The position numbers and the translations under genes are program-made. Below the pieces are notes generated by a model that did not search any database, had not been told where the DNA came from, and was given only the letters and a program-made list of their open reading frames with translations. Positions 1 through 8,217 of a stretch of 64,000 bases of DNA are shown piece by piece. The number at the start of each line of letters is the position of its first letter. The first letter of the stretch is position 1. Source of the DNA: Lachnospiraceae bacterium (GTDB lineage: Bacteria; Bacillota; Clostridia; Lachnospirales; Lachnospiraceae); assembly GCA_022769625.1 (NCBI GenBank), contig JALEJP010000057.1, positions 1 through 64,000 of the forward strand, given 5' to 3'.

Positions 1-1
1 C

Positions 2-2416
2 GAAGGTCTGAATTACAGCACAGCATCTGTAAAACTGACCGCAGGCAACAAATATCAGATTATTGTTACAGCAAGACAGAGCTCTACCTACCGTGATCAG
101 GGTGTAAAACTTGGATGGATCACACCGACAAAGGCAGAGGAAGATATGGCAGCAGCAGTTGAGGCAGCTTCCAAACCGAATACAAAGGTTGTTATGTTCA
201 CACGTACCGGTGCTACCGGACACGGCCCGGTATTCCAGACCGATTATGATATCTCTCTGGATGAGATCAAAGAGATCAAAGAGGTACAGGCAGCAGCAAA
301 GGCAGCCGGAACAGCACTGGCAGAGATTCTGACCGGTGAAGTAAATCCGAGTGGTAAGCTGACCGTTACCCTTCCGAAGACCAACAATGATACCCTGCTG
401 ACTTATGGCTATTACAGTGAGGATTCAACCTCAGGCAACAACTACAATAAATACCGTGCAGGTGATCAGAGCCAGAAGAGCTATACCGCACACTATGAAG
501 AAGGCCTGAACTTTGGTTACCGTTGGTTTGATTCTGAGGAGGGTGCAGAATACCAGTATCCGTTTGGATATGGTCTCTCCTACACAGACTTTGAATACTC
601 CAACATGCAGGTACAGGATAATGGCGATTTCACCTATACCGTAACCGTAGATGTAACAAATACCGGCGATGTGACCGGCGATGATATCGTACAGGTTTAC
701 ATCGATGACGGAGCAGAGGTTCCAGAAAATGTACAGGTAGCAAAGAAACAGCTGGTTGCATTTGCACGTGTGGAAGGCATTGCACCTGGCCAGACAAAGA
801 CAGCAGAAATGACCGTTGAAAAACGTATGCTTTCTTACTGGGATGATTCCATCGAGCTGACCGAGCGCGCAGACGGAACAAAAGATAAATGGATCGTTGC
901 AGACGGCACACGTACTCTGATGGCAGGCGGTTCTTCTGATGCACTGACCCTGACAAAAGCAATCACAATTGCGGAAGAAGATGCCGATCTGACCGGTATT
1001 GACAACGCACTGGCAAATGTTCCGGAAGACCTGTCCGCATACAAAAATGCTGATGTTCTGGAAGCACTGGTGGAAGCAGCAGAGGCGCTGAAAGCAGAAG
1101 CAGGCATGACAGAAGAAAGACAGGGTCTGGTAAATGGCCTTGTGGCAGCAATGAATGAAGTAATTGAAAGACTGGATGGTACATCCGAAGATACAGAGGC
1201 AGCGGACCTTGGCGCACTTGCAGAAGCAATCAGCAAGGTTCCGACAGACCTTGGCAAGTATGAGTCTGATATCGCCGCAGCTGTTACGGAAAAAATCGCG
1301 GCAGCAGCAGAGGCACTGGCAGCAAAAGCAGACCTGACAGCAGATGACCAGGGTATGGCAGATGCCCTTGCAGATGCACTGGAAACAGCAGTGGAAGCAC
1401 TGGATTCCAAAACAGCAGTAAACTCCGGACTGGACCGTATCATGAGCCTGATTTCCGGACTGGACGCTTCCGAGTACACAGAAGAGAGCTGGGCAAAGGT
1501 AGCGGATGCACTTGAGGCAGCAAAAGCAGTCAAGGCAGATCCGGATGCTGCAGCAGAAGATATGGATGCAGCACTGAGTGACCTCCTGGCAGCATTTGGT
1601 GGACTGGAATATGGTATCCAGAAACTCCATCTGGAGACAGCAATCCAGGCGGCAGAGAGCATCCTTGAGAAAGCAAAAGATTATGTGGCTGACGCAGCGG
1701 CCCTGGAAGCTGCGGTAGAAGCAGGCAAAACCGTACTGGCAGATGCAGACGCATCCCAGGAGGAAGTAAACAATGCAGCTTACGCGATCCTGGATGAGCT
1801 TGCAAAACTTGCGAAGAAAGCAGACCTGACCTCTCTGGAGAGCCTGGTAGAGGCAGCAAAGGGACTTCTGAAAGGCAATTACACAGAGGACAGCCTTGCA
1901 GGACTGGAAGAGGCGATCAAACAGGCAGAGGCAGTCATCGCAACCCAGGACAGAACAGACAGTGATATCAGCGATGCTTATGCAGACATCATCGATGCAA
2001 TCATCAGCCTTGAGATGAAGGGAAATAAAGCAGCCTTGAAGGCAATGCTGGAGAAGGCAGACCAGATCCTTGCAGACCAGTCAGCATATGTGGCAGCTTC
2101 CGTGGAAGGACTGGAAGAAGTTGTGGCAGAGGCAAGAGAAGTCTACAAAGACGACAATGCAGTACAGAAAGAGATCAATGACGCAGTGGAGACCCTGACC
2201 CTGAAGGTGGCAGATGCCCGCCTGAAAGGTGATGTGGACGGAGACGGCGCAGTGACCACAGGTGACGGCGCAGCAGTCCTGAGATATGCGGCAGAGATGG
2301 AAGAACTGGACGCAGCTGCGAAGGCAAGTGCAGATGTAAATGAGGACGGCGTGGCAGATACTGAAGATGCAGTTCTGATTTTACAGTATGGAGCAGAAAA
2401 GATTGCAGCATTCTAA
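2..2416 (+). CDS. GH3-family glycosidase, C-terminal part, with FIVAR-like repeats and dockerin
   Basis: The frame is open from the first bases, so the start lies outside the window. The visible part begins with what looks like the end of a PA14 insert, followed by the GH3 C-terminal domain (GEVNPSGKLTVTLP near 350, FGYGLSYTDFEY near 560-600) and the Fn3-like domain (TYTVTVDVTNTGDVTGDDIVQ). From about 970 to 2220 there are several Ala/Glu-rich helical segments of FIVAR type. It ends in a type I dockerin with two calcium-loop repeats (DVDGDGAVTTGD and DVNEDGVADTED). The nucleophile region is upstream and not seen. GH3 enzymes remove beta-linked glucose, xylose or related sugars; the dockerin implies extracellular attachment to a cohesin. 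The GH3 C-terminal domain seems to lack the usual segment with the YPGQEGG-like loop (see findings). Confidence 0.85.
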   Translation, partial: EGLNYSTASVKLTAGNKYQIIVTARQSSTYRDQGVKLGWITPTKAEEDMAAAVEAASKPNTKVVMFTRTGATGHGPVFQTDYDISLDEIKEIKEVQAAAKAAGTALAEILTGEVNPSGKLTVTLPKTNNDTLLTYGYYSEDSTSGNNYNKYRAGDQSQKSYTAHYEEGLNFGYRWFDSEEGAEYQYPFGYGLSYTDFEYSNMQVQDNGDFTYTVTVDVTNTGDVTGDDIVQVYIDDGAEVPENVQVAKKQLVAFARVEGIAPGQTKTAEMTVEKRMLSYWDDSIELTERADGTKDKWIVADGTRTLMAGGSSDALTLTKAITIAEEDADLTGIDNALANVPEDLSAYKNADVLEALVEAAEALKAEAGMTEERQGLVNGLVAAMNEVIERLDGTSEDTEAADLGALAEAISKVPTDLGKYESDIAAAVTEKIAAAAEALAAKADLTADDQGMADALADALETAVEALDSKTAVNSGLDRIMSLISGLDASEYTEESWAKVADALEAAKAVKADPDAAAEDMDAALSDLLAAFGGLEYGIQKLHLETAIQAAESILEKAKDYVADAAALEAAVEAGKTVLADADASQEEVNNAAYAILDELAKLAKKADLTSLESLVEAAKGLLKGNYTEDSLAGLEEAIKQAEAVIATQDRTDSDISDAYADIIDAIISLEMKGNKAALKAMLEKADQILADQSAYVAASVEGLEEVVAEAREVYKDDNAVQKEINDAVETLTLKVADARLKGDVDGDGAVTTGDGAAVLRYAAEMEELDAAAKASADVNEDGVADTEDAVLILQYGAEKIAAF

Positions 2417-2460
2417 AGAATCATTTTAAGAAAAAAGAATCATAAATAAGAATCATAAAA

Positions 2461-2507
2461 AACAGTCGGGCTTTCGGAGGAGTTATCTCCGGGGGCCCGA
2501 CTGTTTT
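2461..2507 (+). terminator. Rho-independent terminator after the GH3 gene
   Basis: Arms AACAGTCGGGC and GCCCGACTGTT are perfectly complementary. They enclose a smaller GGAG/CTCC hairpin and end in a short T run. It starts 44 bases after the GH3 stop codon. Confidence 0.8.
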
Positions 2508-2542
2508 GCACGGTATTCGGATGGTGTACAGCCCAGCCGAAA

Positions 2543-3064
2543 TCAGGAGCATACCCGGCAGGCACGGCTTTTGCCGCTGTCGGATCTGCTTCCACTGTAA
2601 ACGGTTTTTGATCTGGAAAGGGTCGGACAGCTGCGTGATACATGGTACACGGATCCGCCGGGAGTCCAGTATACGGTGGAGGTGTAGGAACTGCCTCCCT
2701 GTGAGCTGCCGCCTGTGTTTTTTTCGGAAGAGCTGCCTGGTACGGTAACGGAGCATTTGTATTTTTTGTTCCGGTAAGTGGCGGTAATGACGGTTTTACC
2801 TGCTTTTTTTGCTTTTACCATGCCTTTTGCTGAGACGGTTGCGATGCTTTTCTTGCTGGAGTTCCACTTGATTTTTCCGGAAGCATTTTTCAGCTTCAGT
2901 TTTTTTGTTTTTCCTTTGGGTAACGAGATCTTTTTGGTGCTCAGATGAATTTGAGCTGCGTTTGCGGTCAGTATGGATCCGGTCTGGAAGGTCTGCGGTG
3001 CGCAGGTGATCAGAATGGTCGATGCCATGATACCGACGATGGTTTTTTTCAATGATTTTTTCAT
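2543..3064 (-). CDS. Small secreted Ig-like (Big_2) protein with C-terminal Cys motif
   Basis: This 173-residue protein begins with a signal peptide (MKKSLKKTIVGIMASTILI, then an AxA-like site near TANAA). A bacterial Ig-like group 2 domain follows (WNSSKKSIATVSAKGMVKAKKAGKTVITA), then a Gly/Ser-rich linker. The C-terminal module reads VYWTPGGSVYH...SCPTL...SGKSRACRVC, with three cysteines and a histidine in a spacing seen at the ends of other clostridial secreted proteins. The start was placed at the MKKSLKK methionine because AGGGGGG lies just upstream; an ATG 33 bases earlier has no comparable site. It converges on the GH3 gene. Likely an exported surface or extracellular protein; its function is unknown. 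Confidence 0.75.
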   Translation of the reverse strand: MKKSLKKTIVGIMASTILITCAPQTFQTGSILTANAAQIHLSTKKISLPKGKTKKLKLKNASGKIKWNSSKKSIATVSAKGMVKAKKAGKTVITATYRNKKYKCSVTVPGSSSEKNTGGSSQGGSSYTSTVYWTPGGSVYHVSRSCPTLSRSKTVYSGSRSDSGKSRACRVCS

Positions 3065-3215
3065 GAGACAATCCCCCCTACTTGTGTTTCTATCCATTGT
3101 ATCTTCCTGCCAGTGCAGAAAAACGATACCTGGTTTTGTTTTATTTTAATACGGAACACAGGAGGTGTCAAAGTGTACCATAGGAAAATATGGCGAAACA
3201 CCTCTAATTTTTATC

Positions 3216-3244
3216 TTGTGTTTTAAAAACTGCTATGCTATGAT
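3216..3244 (+). promoter_or_regulatory. Promoter of the ECF S-component gene
   Basis: TTGTGT (3216-3221) and TATGAT (3239-3244) are separated by 17 bases. Transcription would start near 3251, leaving a leader of about 180 bases before the gene. Confidence 0.55.
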
Positions 3245-3250
3245 AACTCC

Positions 3251-3432
3251 GGTAATTGTATTGTATCCCGTAGCTGCGTGAAAGCGTTAAAGCTGTGCAG
3301 ATCTGCATGCCGCAGTCAGAAAAACCGGCTTCCGGCAATTTCGGCATTGTACCGTTTCGGACAATAACCGCTAAGAGGCGCACTTTCCATACAGGCTTTC
3401 CGCACGGGAATGATAACATGGAGGAAAAGAAT
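3251..3432 (+). promoter_or_regulatory. Long untranslated leader of the ECF S-component gene
   Basis: This accounts for most of the gap between the small secreted protein and the transporter. It contains short inverted repeats and the 11-mer GCGTGAAAGCG at 3276-3286, which recurs at 5368-5378 in the leader of coaBC. No known riboswitch consensus (TPP, THF, SAM, c-di-GMP) was recognised. A cis-regulatory RNA is possible but unproven. Confidence 0.3.
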
Positions 3433-4077
3433 ATGGTTAAGAAATCAAAAGACACTCGCTGGCTTGTCAGTGTCGCACTTATGGCGGCTATTGTTATTTT
3501 GCTGGCAAACACACCACTTGGCATGATCCAGCTTCCGATCATCAAAGCGACCACGGTACATATTCCGGTCATCATCGGATCCATCTTACTTGGACCGGCT
3601 GCCGGGGCGATTCTCGGAGGGGTGTTTGGCATCTGCTCCCTGATCAGCAATACGACAGCTCCGACGCTGCTTTCTTTTGCGTTTTCCCCGTTCCTGAGCA
3701 CCACAGGACTTGTGGGAGTTGTGAAAGCACTCTGGATTTCAGTGGGATGCCGTATCATGATCGGTGTTATCTCAGGCTGGCTGTGGATTTTGTTTAAAAA
3801 GATAAAGCTCAATGTATACGCTGCTCTTGCGGCCACAGGCTTTCTTGGCTCTATGGTAAATACGGTATTTGTCATGGGAAGCATTTATTTTCTGTTTGCA
3901 GAGCAGTATGCAGCTGCAAAAGAGGTTGCATTAACTGCTGTTTTCGGACTGATCATGGGCACCGTTACAGCTTCCGGTATCCCCGAAGCGATTGCAGCCT
4001 GCATTCTGGTTACCGTCATCACAAAGGCACTGCTGAAGGTGCTGCCCAACCTGAATATGGCTTCTGCAAAATCATGA
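3433..4077 (+). CDS. ECF transporter S component, probably for pantothenate
   Basis: This 214-residue hydrophobic protein has about six membrane segments and the S-component pattern of a basic N-terminus, a HIPVIIGSILLGPAAGAILGG segment and a Gly-rich C-terminal half. S components bind a vitamin and use the shared EcfA/EcfT energising module, which is not encoded here. Pantothenate is inferred from position: the next gene is type III pantothenate kinase, and coaBC follows, so uptake and phosphorylation of pantothenate would be encoded together. The start was set at MVKKSKD because GGAGG lies 8 bases upstream; the upstream ATG at 3418 overlaps that site. Confidence 0.75.
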   Translation: MVKKSKDTRWLVSVALMAAIVILLANTPLGMIQLPIIKATTVHIPVIIGSILLGPAAGAILGGVFGICSLISNTTAPTLLSFAFSPFLSTTGLVGVVKALWISVGCRIMIGVISGWLWILFKKIKLNVYAALAATGFLGSMVNTVFVMGSIYFLFAEQYAAAKEVALTAVFGLIMGTVTASGIPEAIAACILVTVITKALLKVLPNLNMASAKS

Positions 4078-4162
4078 AAGGATCCTGAATGTGTCACGCA
4101 CAAATGCGTGGGTCGAAGAACGTACAGGATAACGAAATGGATGCCAAGAGAAGGAGAGTATT

Positions 4163-4942
4163 ATGATTTTAGCTGTCGATATTGGAAATACAAATATTGT
4201 GATCGGATGTATCCGGGGGGAGGAGATTCTTTTTACAGAGCGTCTCTCCACAGATACCACACGGACCACCCTGGAATACGCCATCAGCTTTAAAAATGTA
4301 CTGGAGATGTATCAGCTGGATGCAAAAGACATCGAGGGAGCCATCATTTCCTCGGTTGTACCGCCGATCACCAATGCGATCCGCGATGCGATCAAGAAAA
4401 TTGCGGACGCTGAGGTGCTGATCGTGGGACCTGGAGTCAAAACAGGGTTAAACATTCTGATGGACAATCCAAAAACACTTGGAAGCGATCTGGTTGTCAA
4501 TGCGGTTGCCGGGATCACGGAGTATCCGGTTCCGCTGATTCTGATTGATATGGGAACGGCGACCACCATCTCTGTCATCGACCGTCAGAAGAATTACATC
4601 GGCGGTATGATCCTGCCTGGTATCCGCGTTTCCACCGATTCCCTTACCAGCCGAACCTCACAGCTTCCGCGCATCAGTGTGGAAGAGCCGAAACGTCTGA
4701 TCGGAACCAATACAGTGGACTGCATGAAGAGTGGGTTGATCTACGGGAACGCCTCCTGCATGGACGGCATGATTGAGCGCATCAACGAGGAGCTTGGGGA
4801 AAAGGCAACGGTAGTGGCCACCGGAGGCCTGGCAAGACGCATCGTTCCGCACTGCAGGCAGCAGATCATTCTGGATGACGAGCTGCTTTTAAAGGGACTG
4901 AAGTACATTTATTACAAAAACAGAAGTACTCATCGGGTATAA
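4163..4942 (+). CDS. coaX: Type III pantothenate kinase
   Basis: CoaX catalyses the first step of CoA synthesis, ATP-dependent phosphorylation of pantothenate, in the cytosol. The 259-residue protein has the ASKHA-fold signatures: DIGNTN at residues 6-11, a second glycine-rich phosphate motif (LIDMGTATTISVID), the GGMILPGI segment and ATGGLARRI near the C-terminus. Its length is normal for the family. It starts behind GAAGGAG and follows the S-component gene by 85 bases, including a small hairpin (CACGCACAAATGCGTG, about 4095-4110). It ends before a strong terminator at 5012. Confidence 0.93.
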   Translation: MILAVDIGNTNIVIGCIRGEEILFTERLSTDTTRTTLEYAISFKNVLEMYQLDAKDIEGAIISSVVPPITNAIRDAIKKIADAEVLIVGPGVKTGLNILMDNPKTLGSDLVVNAVAGITEYPVPLILIDMGTATTISVIDRQKNYIGGMILPGIRVSTDSLTSRTSQLPRISVEEPKRLIGTNTVDCMKSGLIYGNASCMDGMIERINEELGEKATVVATGGLARRIVPHCRQQIILDDELLLKGLKYIYYKNRSTHRV

Positions 4943-5011
4943 AGCATCCGTGAAATTGATGAAAGTAATGCATAGATCTTAGCGTGCAGATATCATAAAT
5001 AGAGAGACTCG

Positions 5012-5066
5012 AGCACCAATGGAAGGAAAGGATCAATCCTTCCATTGGTGCTTTCTTTTTCCTTTT
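5012..5066 (+). terminator. Terminator after coaX
   Basis: A perfect 16-bp stem (AGCACCAATGGAAGGA and its complement) with a 9-base loop is followed by CTTTCTTTTTCCTTTT. It closes the S-component/coaX transcript. Confidence 0.9.
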
Positions 5067-5080
5067 ATGGATAATAGATC

Positions 5081-5122
5081 AAAAAAATAAGCCCCAAAAA
5101 CAATGTGAATACACTGTTTTTG
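5081..5122 (-). terminator. Terminator downstream of tRNA-Trp
   Basis: On the minus strand, CAAAAACAGTGT and ACATTGTTTTTG form a stem with one mismatch and a 4-base loop. A T-rich tail ending in seven T follows after a short spacer. It lies directly 3' of the tRNA-Trp gene. Confidence 0.65.
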
Positions 5123-5133
5123 AGACCTTACAA

Positions 5134-5204
5134 CAGGGGATGAGAGAATCGAACTCCCGCTAAAAGTTTTGGAGACTTCTGTCATACCATTTGACCAATC
5201 CCCT
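5134..5204 (-). tRNA. tRNA-Trp (CCA anticodon)
   Basis: Read on the minus strand, a 7-bp acceptor stem (AGGGGAT/ATCCCCT) encloses a D-arm, an anticodon stem GAAGT/ACTTT with loop CTCCAAA (anticodon CCA), and a T-arm GGGAG-TTCGATT-CTCTC. The discriminator base is G, as usual for bacterial tRNA-Trp. The 3' CCA is not encoded. Confidence 0.95.
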
Positions 5205-5299
5205 GTGCTGTGCGCTCGGCACGTTTCTTATCTTACCAATCTTTCATAAAAAAGTCAAGCATTTTTTTAACAGAATTCCAGTCAAGTTTAATTTATGAC

Positions 5300-5327
5300 T
5301 GACAAGATCGCAAAAGTATGCTATGAT
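5300..5327 (+). promoter_or_regulatory. Probable coaBC promoter
   Basis: TGACAA (5300-5305) and TATGAT (5322-5327) are 16 bases apart. The -10 context (GTATGCTATGAT) resembles that of the ECF S-component promoter (TGCTATGCTATGAT). The leader to coaBC contains the shared 11-mer GCGTGAAAGCG at 5368-5378. Confidence 0.5.
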
Positions 5328-5407
5328 GAAATGGTTTCAGAATAGTATAGAATGGACAACTGCCGAAGCGTGAAAGCGGCTGCCCAGGATAAGGGAAGGA
5401 TTTTGTA

Positions 5408-6634
5408 ATGTTAAAAGGAAAAATGGTAATACTGGGTGTGACCGGAAGTATTGCGGCGTATAAAATGGCGAATGTGGCGAGCATGTTAAAGAAGCTGCAC
5501 TGCGATGTGCAGGTGATCATGACGCGCAATGCCACAAACTTTATCACACCCGTTACATTTGAGACACTGACGGGGAATAAGTGTCTGATTGATACCTTCG
5601 ATCGGAATTTTCAGTATAATGTGGAGCACGTGGCACTTGCAAAAAGGGCGGATCTTCTGATGATTGCACCTGCCAGTGCAAATGTCATCGGAAAACTGGC
5701 ACATGGGATTGCGGATGATATGCTGACCACTACAGCGCTTGCCTGCCGCTGCCCGAAGATCGTGGCTCCGGCAATGAATACCAGTATGTATGAGAATCCC
5801 ATCGTGCAGGATAACAGAAAAACACTGCAGCGGTATGGCTTTGAGATCGTGGAGGCGGAAAACGGACATCTTGCATGCGGAGACAGCGGAGCAGGGAAGC
5901 TGCCGGAGGAAAAACTGCTGGTGGCTCACATATTACGTGCGATCGCACGCGACAAGGATCTGGCAGGGCGGAAGGTTCTGATCACAGCCGGTGCCACCAT
6001 GGAGCCCATTGATCCGGTGCGTTATATCACCAATCATTCCACCGGGAAGATGGGATTTGCCCTTGCACGTGCCTGCATGCTGCGGGGAGCAGACGTTACT
6101 GTGGTAAAGGGGCACACAGAGGCGGAGGTTCCGGATTTTGTAGAGATCCTTCCTGTGGGAAGCGCTACAGAAATGTTTGAGGCGGTAAAGAGCCGGTTTG
6201 CGGAAAGTGATATTGTCATCATGGCGGCAGCCGTGGCGGATTACCGTCCCAGTCAGTTCAGCGAGGAAAAGGTGAAAAAATCGGAGGAAGCCATGGCGAT
6301 TCCTCTTTCGCGTACCCAGGATATTTTACAGTATCTTGGAGAGCACAAAAGAGAGGATCAATTTTTGTGTGGATTTTCCATGGAGACACAGCATATGCTG
6401 GAAAATTCCAGAAAGAAGATGGTGAAGAAGAATCTGGATATGATCGTGGCAAACAATTTAAAGACAAAAGGAGCCGGATTCGGCACGGATACCAATGTGA
6501 TCACGATCCTGACAAAAGAAAAGGAGCAGGCATTTGACATCATGAGCAAGGATGCGGCAGCAGACTGTATTCTGGATGAGATACTTGCAGAGAGTACAAA
6601 GAAACGGGAGGTACCGGTTTATGAAGGAATATGA
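5408..6634 (+). CDS. coaBC: Bifunctional phosphopantothenoylcysteine decarboxylase/synthetase
   Basis: CoaBC joins cysteine to 4'-phosphopantothenate (CTP-dependent CoaB domain) and decarboxylates the product (FMN-dependent CoaC domain), giving 4'-phosphopantetheine. The 408-residue protein has both halves. The N-terminal flavoprotein part has LGVTGSIAAYK, APAMNTSMYENP and the catalytic loop ACGDSGAGKLPE. The CoaB part starts near residue 185 with GRKVLITAGATMEPIDPVRYITNHSTGKMG and AAAVADYRP. The length is typical. Together with coaX and the putative pantothenate transporter it forms a CoA gene cluster interrupted only by tRNA-Trp on the other strand. Confidence 0.95.
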   Translation: MLKGKMVILGVTGSIAAYKMANVASMLKKLHCDVQVIMTRNATNFITPVTFETLTGNKCLIDTFDRNFQYNVEHVALAKRADLLMIAPASANVIGKLAHGIADDMLTTTALACRCPKIVAPAMNTSMYENPIVQDNRKTLQRYGFEIVEAENGHLACGDSGAGKLPEEKLLVAHILRAIARDKDLAGRKVLITAGATMEPIDPVRYITNHSTGKMGFALARACMLRGADVTVVKGHTEAEVPDFVEILPVGSATEMFEAVKSRFAESDIVIMAAAVADYRPSQFSEEKVKKSEEAMAIPLSRTQDILQYLGEHKREDQFLCGFSMETQHMLENSRKKMVKKNLDMIVANNLKTKGAGFGTDTNVITILTKEKEQAFDIMSKDAAADCILDEILAESTKKREVPVYEGI

Positions 6635-6848
6635 GGCAGTATGGGAAATATTTAATCAGTGTGCGAACAACCAGATGAGGGATGTTTTTATCGAGGAGAT
6701 CCGGACCGAAGATCCGGAACAGTATGTGATTGAGAAATTCAAAGGAAAAGACGTACACTATGAGAAAACAGTGGAGAATGATGGAACCATTGTGTTTGAT
6801 ATTGTAACATCCGGTATCAGACAGAGATACACCTTTTCAGAAATCTGA
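6621..6848 (+). CDS. Conserved-looking 75-aa protein of unknown function
   Basis: A short acidic ORF (MKEYEAVWEIFNQCANNQ..., ending YTFSEI) starts 14 bases inside the coaBC 3' end. It uses a GGGAGG site located within coaBC and ends 12 bases before trkH. Translational coupling to coaBC is likely. It has no signal peptide or membrane segment; a mixed alpha/beta domain is plausible from the pattern. I do not recognise the family. The longer in-frame upstream ATG at 6552 lies deeper in coaBC and has no ribosome binding site. Confidence 0.65.
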   Translation: MKEYEAVWEIFNQCANNQMRDVFIEEIRTEDPEQYVIEKFKGKDVHYEKTVENDGTIVFDIVTSGIRQRYTFSEI

Positions 6849-6860
6849 CGGAGGAAAGCT

Positions 6861-8207
6861 ATGCTGAGAAAGAAGAAAACAAAACTGTCTCATATGCAGA
6901 TTCTTGCACTGGGGTTTCTGATCATTATCCTGACCGGTACGCTGCTGCTCATGCTTCCTGTTTCTTCCAGGGATGGCAGTATGACAGGTTTTCTGGAATG
7001 TCTCTTTACCGCGACCTCGGCAACCTGTGTGACAGGACTTGTTGTGGTGGATACCTGCCTGCACTGGAGCCTGTTTGGTCAGCTGGTGATTCTGGTGATG
7101 ATTCAGATCGGTGGTCTGGGCTTTATGACGGTTGGGGTCATTCTTGCCGTTTTCCTGCACCGGAAGATCACGCTGCGCCAGAGAGGGATCCTCTCTGAGA
7201 GCATCAACGCCATGCAGGTGGGCGGCATTGTGCGCATGATTAAGAAAATCTGTCTGGGAACCCTGCTTGTGGAGGGGGGCGGTGCGGTCCTTCTCTCGAT
7301 CCGCTTCTGTGGAGAGCTTGGACTGGCAAAGGGCATTTACTACGGAATCTTTCATTCGGTTTCTGCCTTCTGCAATGCCGGATTTGATCTGATGGGATAT
7401 CAGGGGGCCTATTCTTCCATGGTCAATTATTCCGGGGACTGGCTGGTCAATCTGACTCTGGTAGCCCTGATTCTGACTGGCGGTATCGGTTTTCTGGTAT
7501 GGGATGATATTACAAAAAAGAAATGGCATCTGAAACAGTACAGCCTTCATACAAAAATGGTTCTTTTGATGACATTCGTTCTGGTAGCAGGAGGTACTTT
7601 CTTGTTTTATCTTTTTGAACGCCACAACATGGCCGAAGGGATGGGGGCGGGAGAGACTTTTCTGACCTGCCTGTTTGATGCGGTTACGCCAAGGACCGCA
7701 GGCTTTAACACCACGGATATTGCAGGGCTGAGTGATGCCAGCAAGCTTCTGAGTATCATTCTGATGTTTATCGGCGGAAACTCCGGGTCCACGGCGGGCG
7801 GTATCAAGACCACGACAGCTCTGGTGTTTTTTCTGTATATGTGGTCCAATGTTACAAAAAGCCGCGGAATTACCATATTTAAACGTAGAATTGACGGGGA
7901 TGCCATTAAACGGGCCAGCTCCGTGGCATGTACCAATCTGATGCTGGCACTGACCGCGATGCTGATCATCTGCGGCAGCCAGCCGTTCCTGGATTTGCGG
8001 GATGTGGCACTGGAGACCGTATCTGCCATCAGTACCGTCGGGATGTCCACCGGGATCACCCGGGAGCTGAATCAGGTCTCACGTCTGGCAATCATCGTGC
8101 TGATGTACTGCGGAAGGGTGGGAAGCCTTTCGATTCTTGTTTCCTTTACGGAAAAGAAAAAGGTATCCGCCATTGAGTATCCGGAAGAGAAGATACTGAT
8201 CGGATAG
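6861..8207 (+). CDS. TrkH/KtrB-family potassium uptake channel subunit
   Basis: This 448-residue membrane protein has the four-fold pore architecture of the Trk/Ktr family. The four P-loop selectivity segments are all visible: TATSATCVTGL, HSVSAFCNAGFDL, DAVTPRTAGFNT and SAISTVGMSTG. The glycine-rich GGNSGSTAGGIKTTT segment, part of the gate region, is also present. It would move K+ (with H+ or Na+) across the cell membrane. The cytosolic regulatory partner TrkA/KtrA (RCK domain) is usually adjacent, but the next gene here is an unrelated permease, so the partner must be elsewhere. The start has GGAGGAAAGCT just upstream. Confidence 0.92.
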   Translation: MLRKKKTKLSHMQILALGFLIIILTGTLLLMLPVSSRDGSMTGFLECLFTATSATCVTGLVVVDTCLHWSLFGQLVILVMIQIGGLGFMTVGVILAVFLHRKITLRQRGILSESINAMQVGGIVRMIKKICLGTLLVEGGGAVLLSIRFCGELGLAKGIYYGIFHSVSAFCNAGFDLMGYQGAYSSMVNYSGDWLVNLTLVALILTGGIGFLVWDDITKKKWHLKQYSLHTKMVLLMTFVLVAGGTFLFYLFERHNMAEGMGAGETFLTCLFDAVTPRTAGFNTTDIAGLSDASKLLSIILMFIGGNSGSTAGGIKTTTALVFFLYMWSNVTKSRGITIFKRRIDGDAIKRASSVACTNLMLALTAMLIICGSQPFLDLRDVALETVSAISTVGMSTGITRELNQVSRLAIIVLMYCGRVGSLSILVSFTEKKKVSAIEYPEEKILIG

Positions 8208-8217
8208 GAGGTGCAGG

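Noticed and set aside
431..1630. Long minus-strand ORF (399 codons) opposite the GH3/FIVAR gene
   Set aside because: Cys-rich, non-domain-like translation caused by the repetitive Ala/Glu coding strand; no ribosome binding site.
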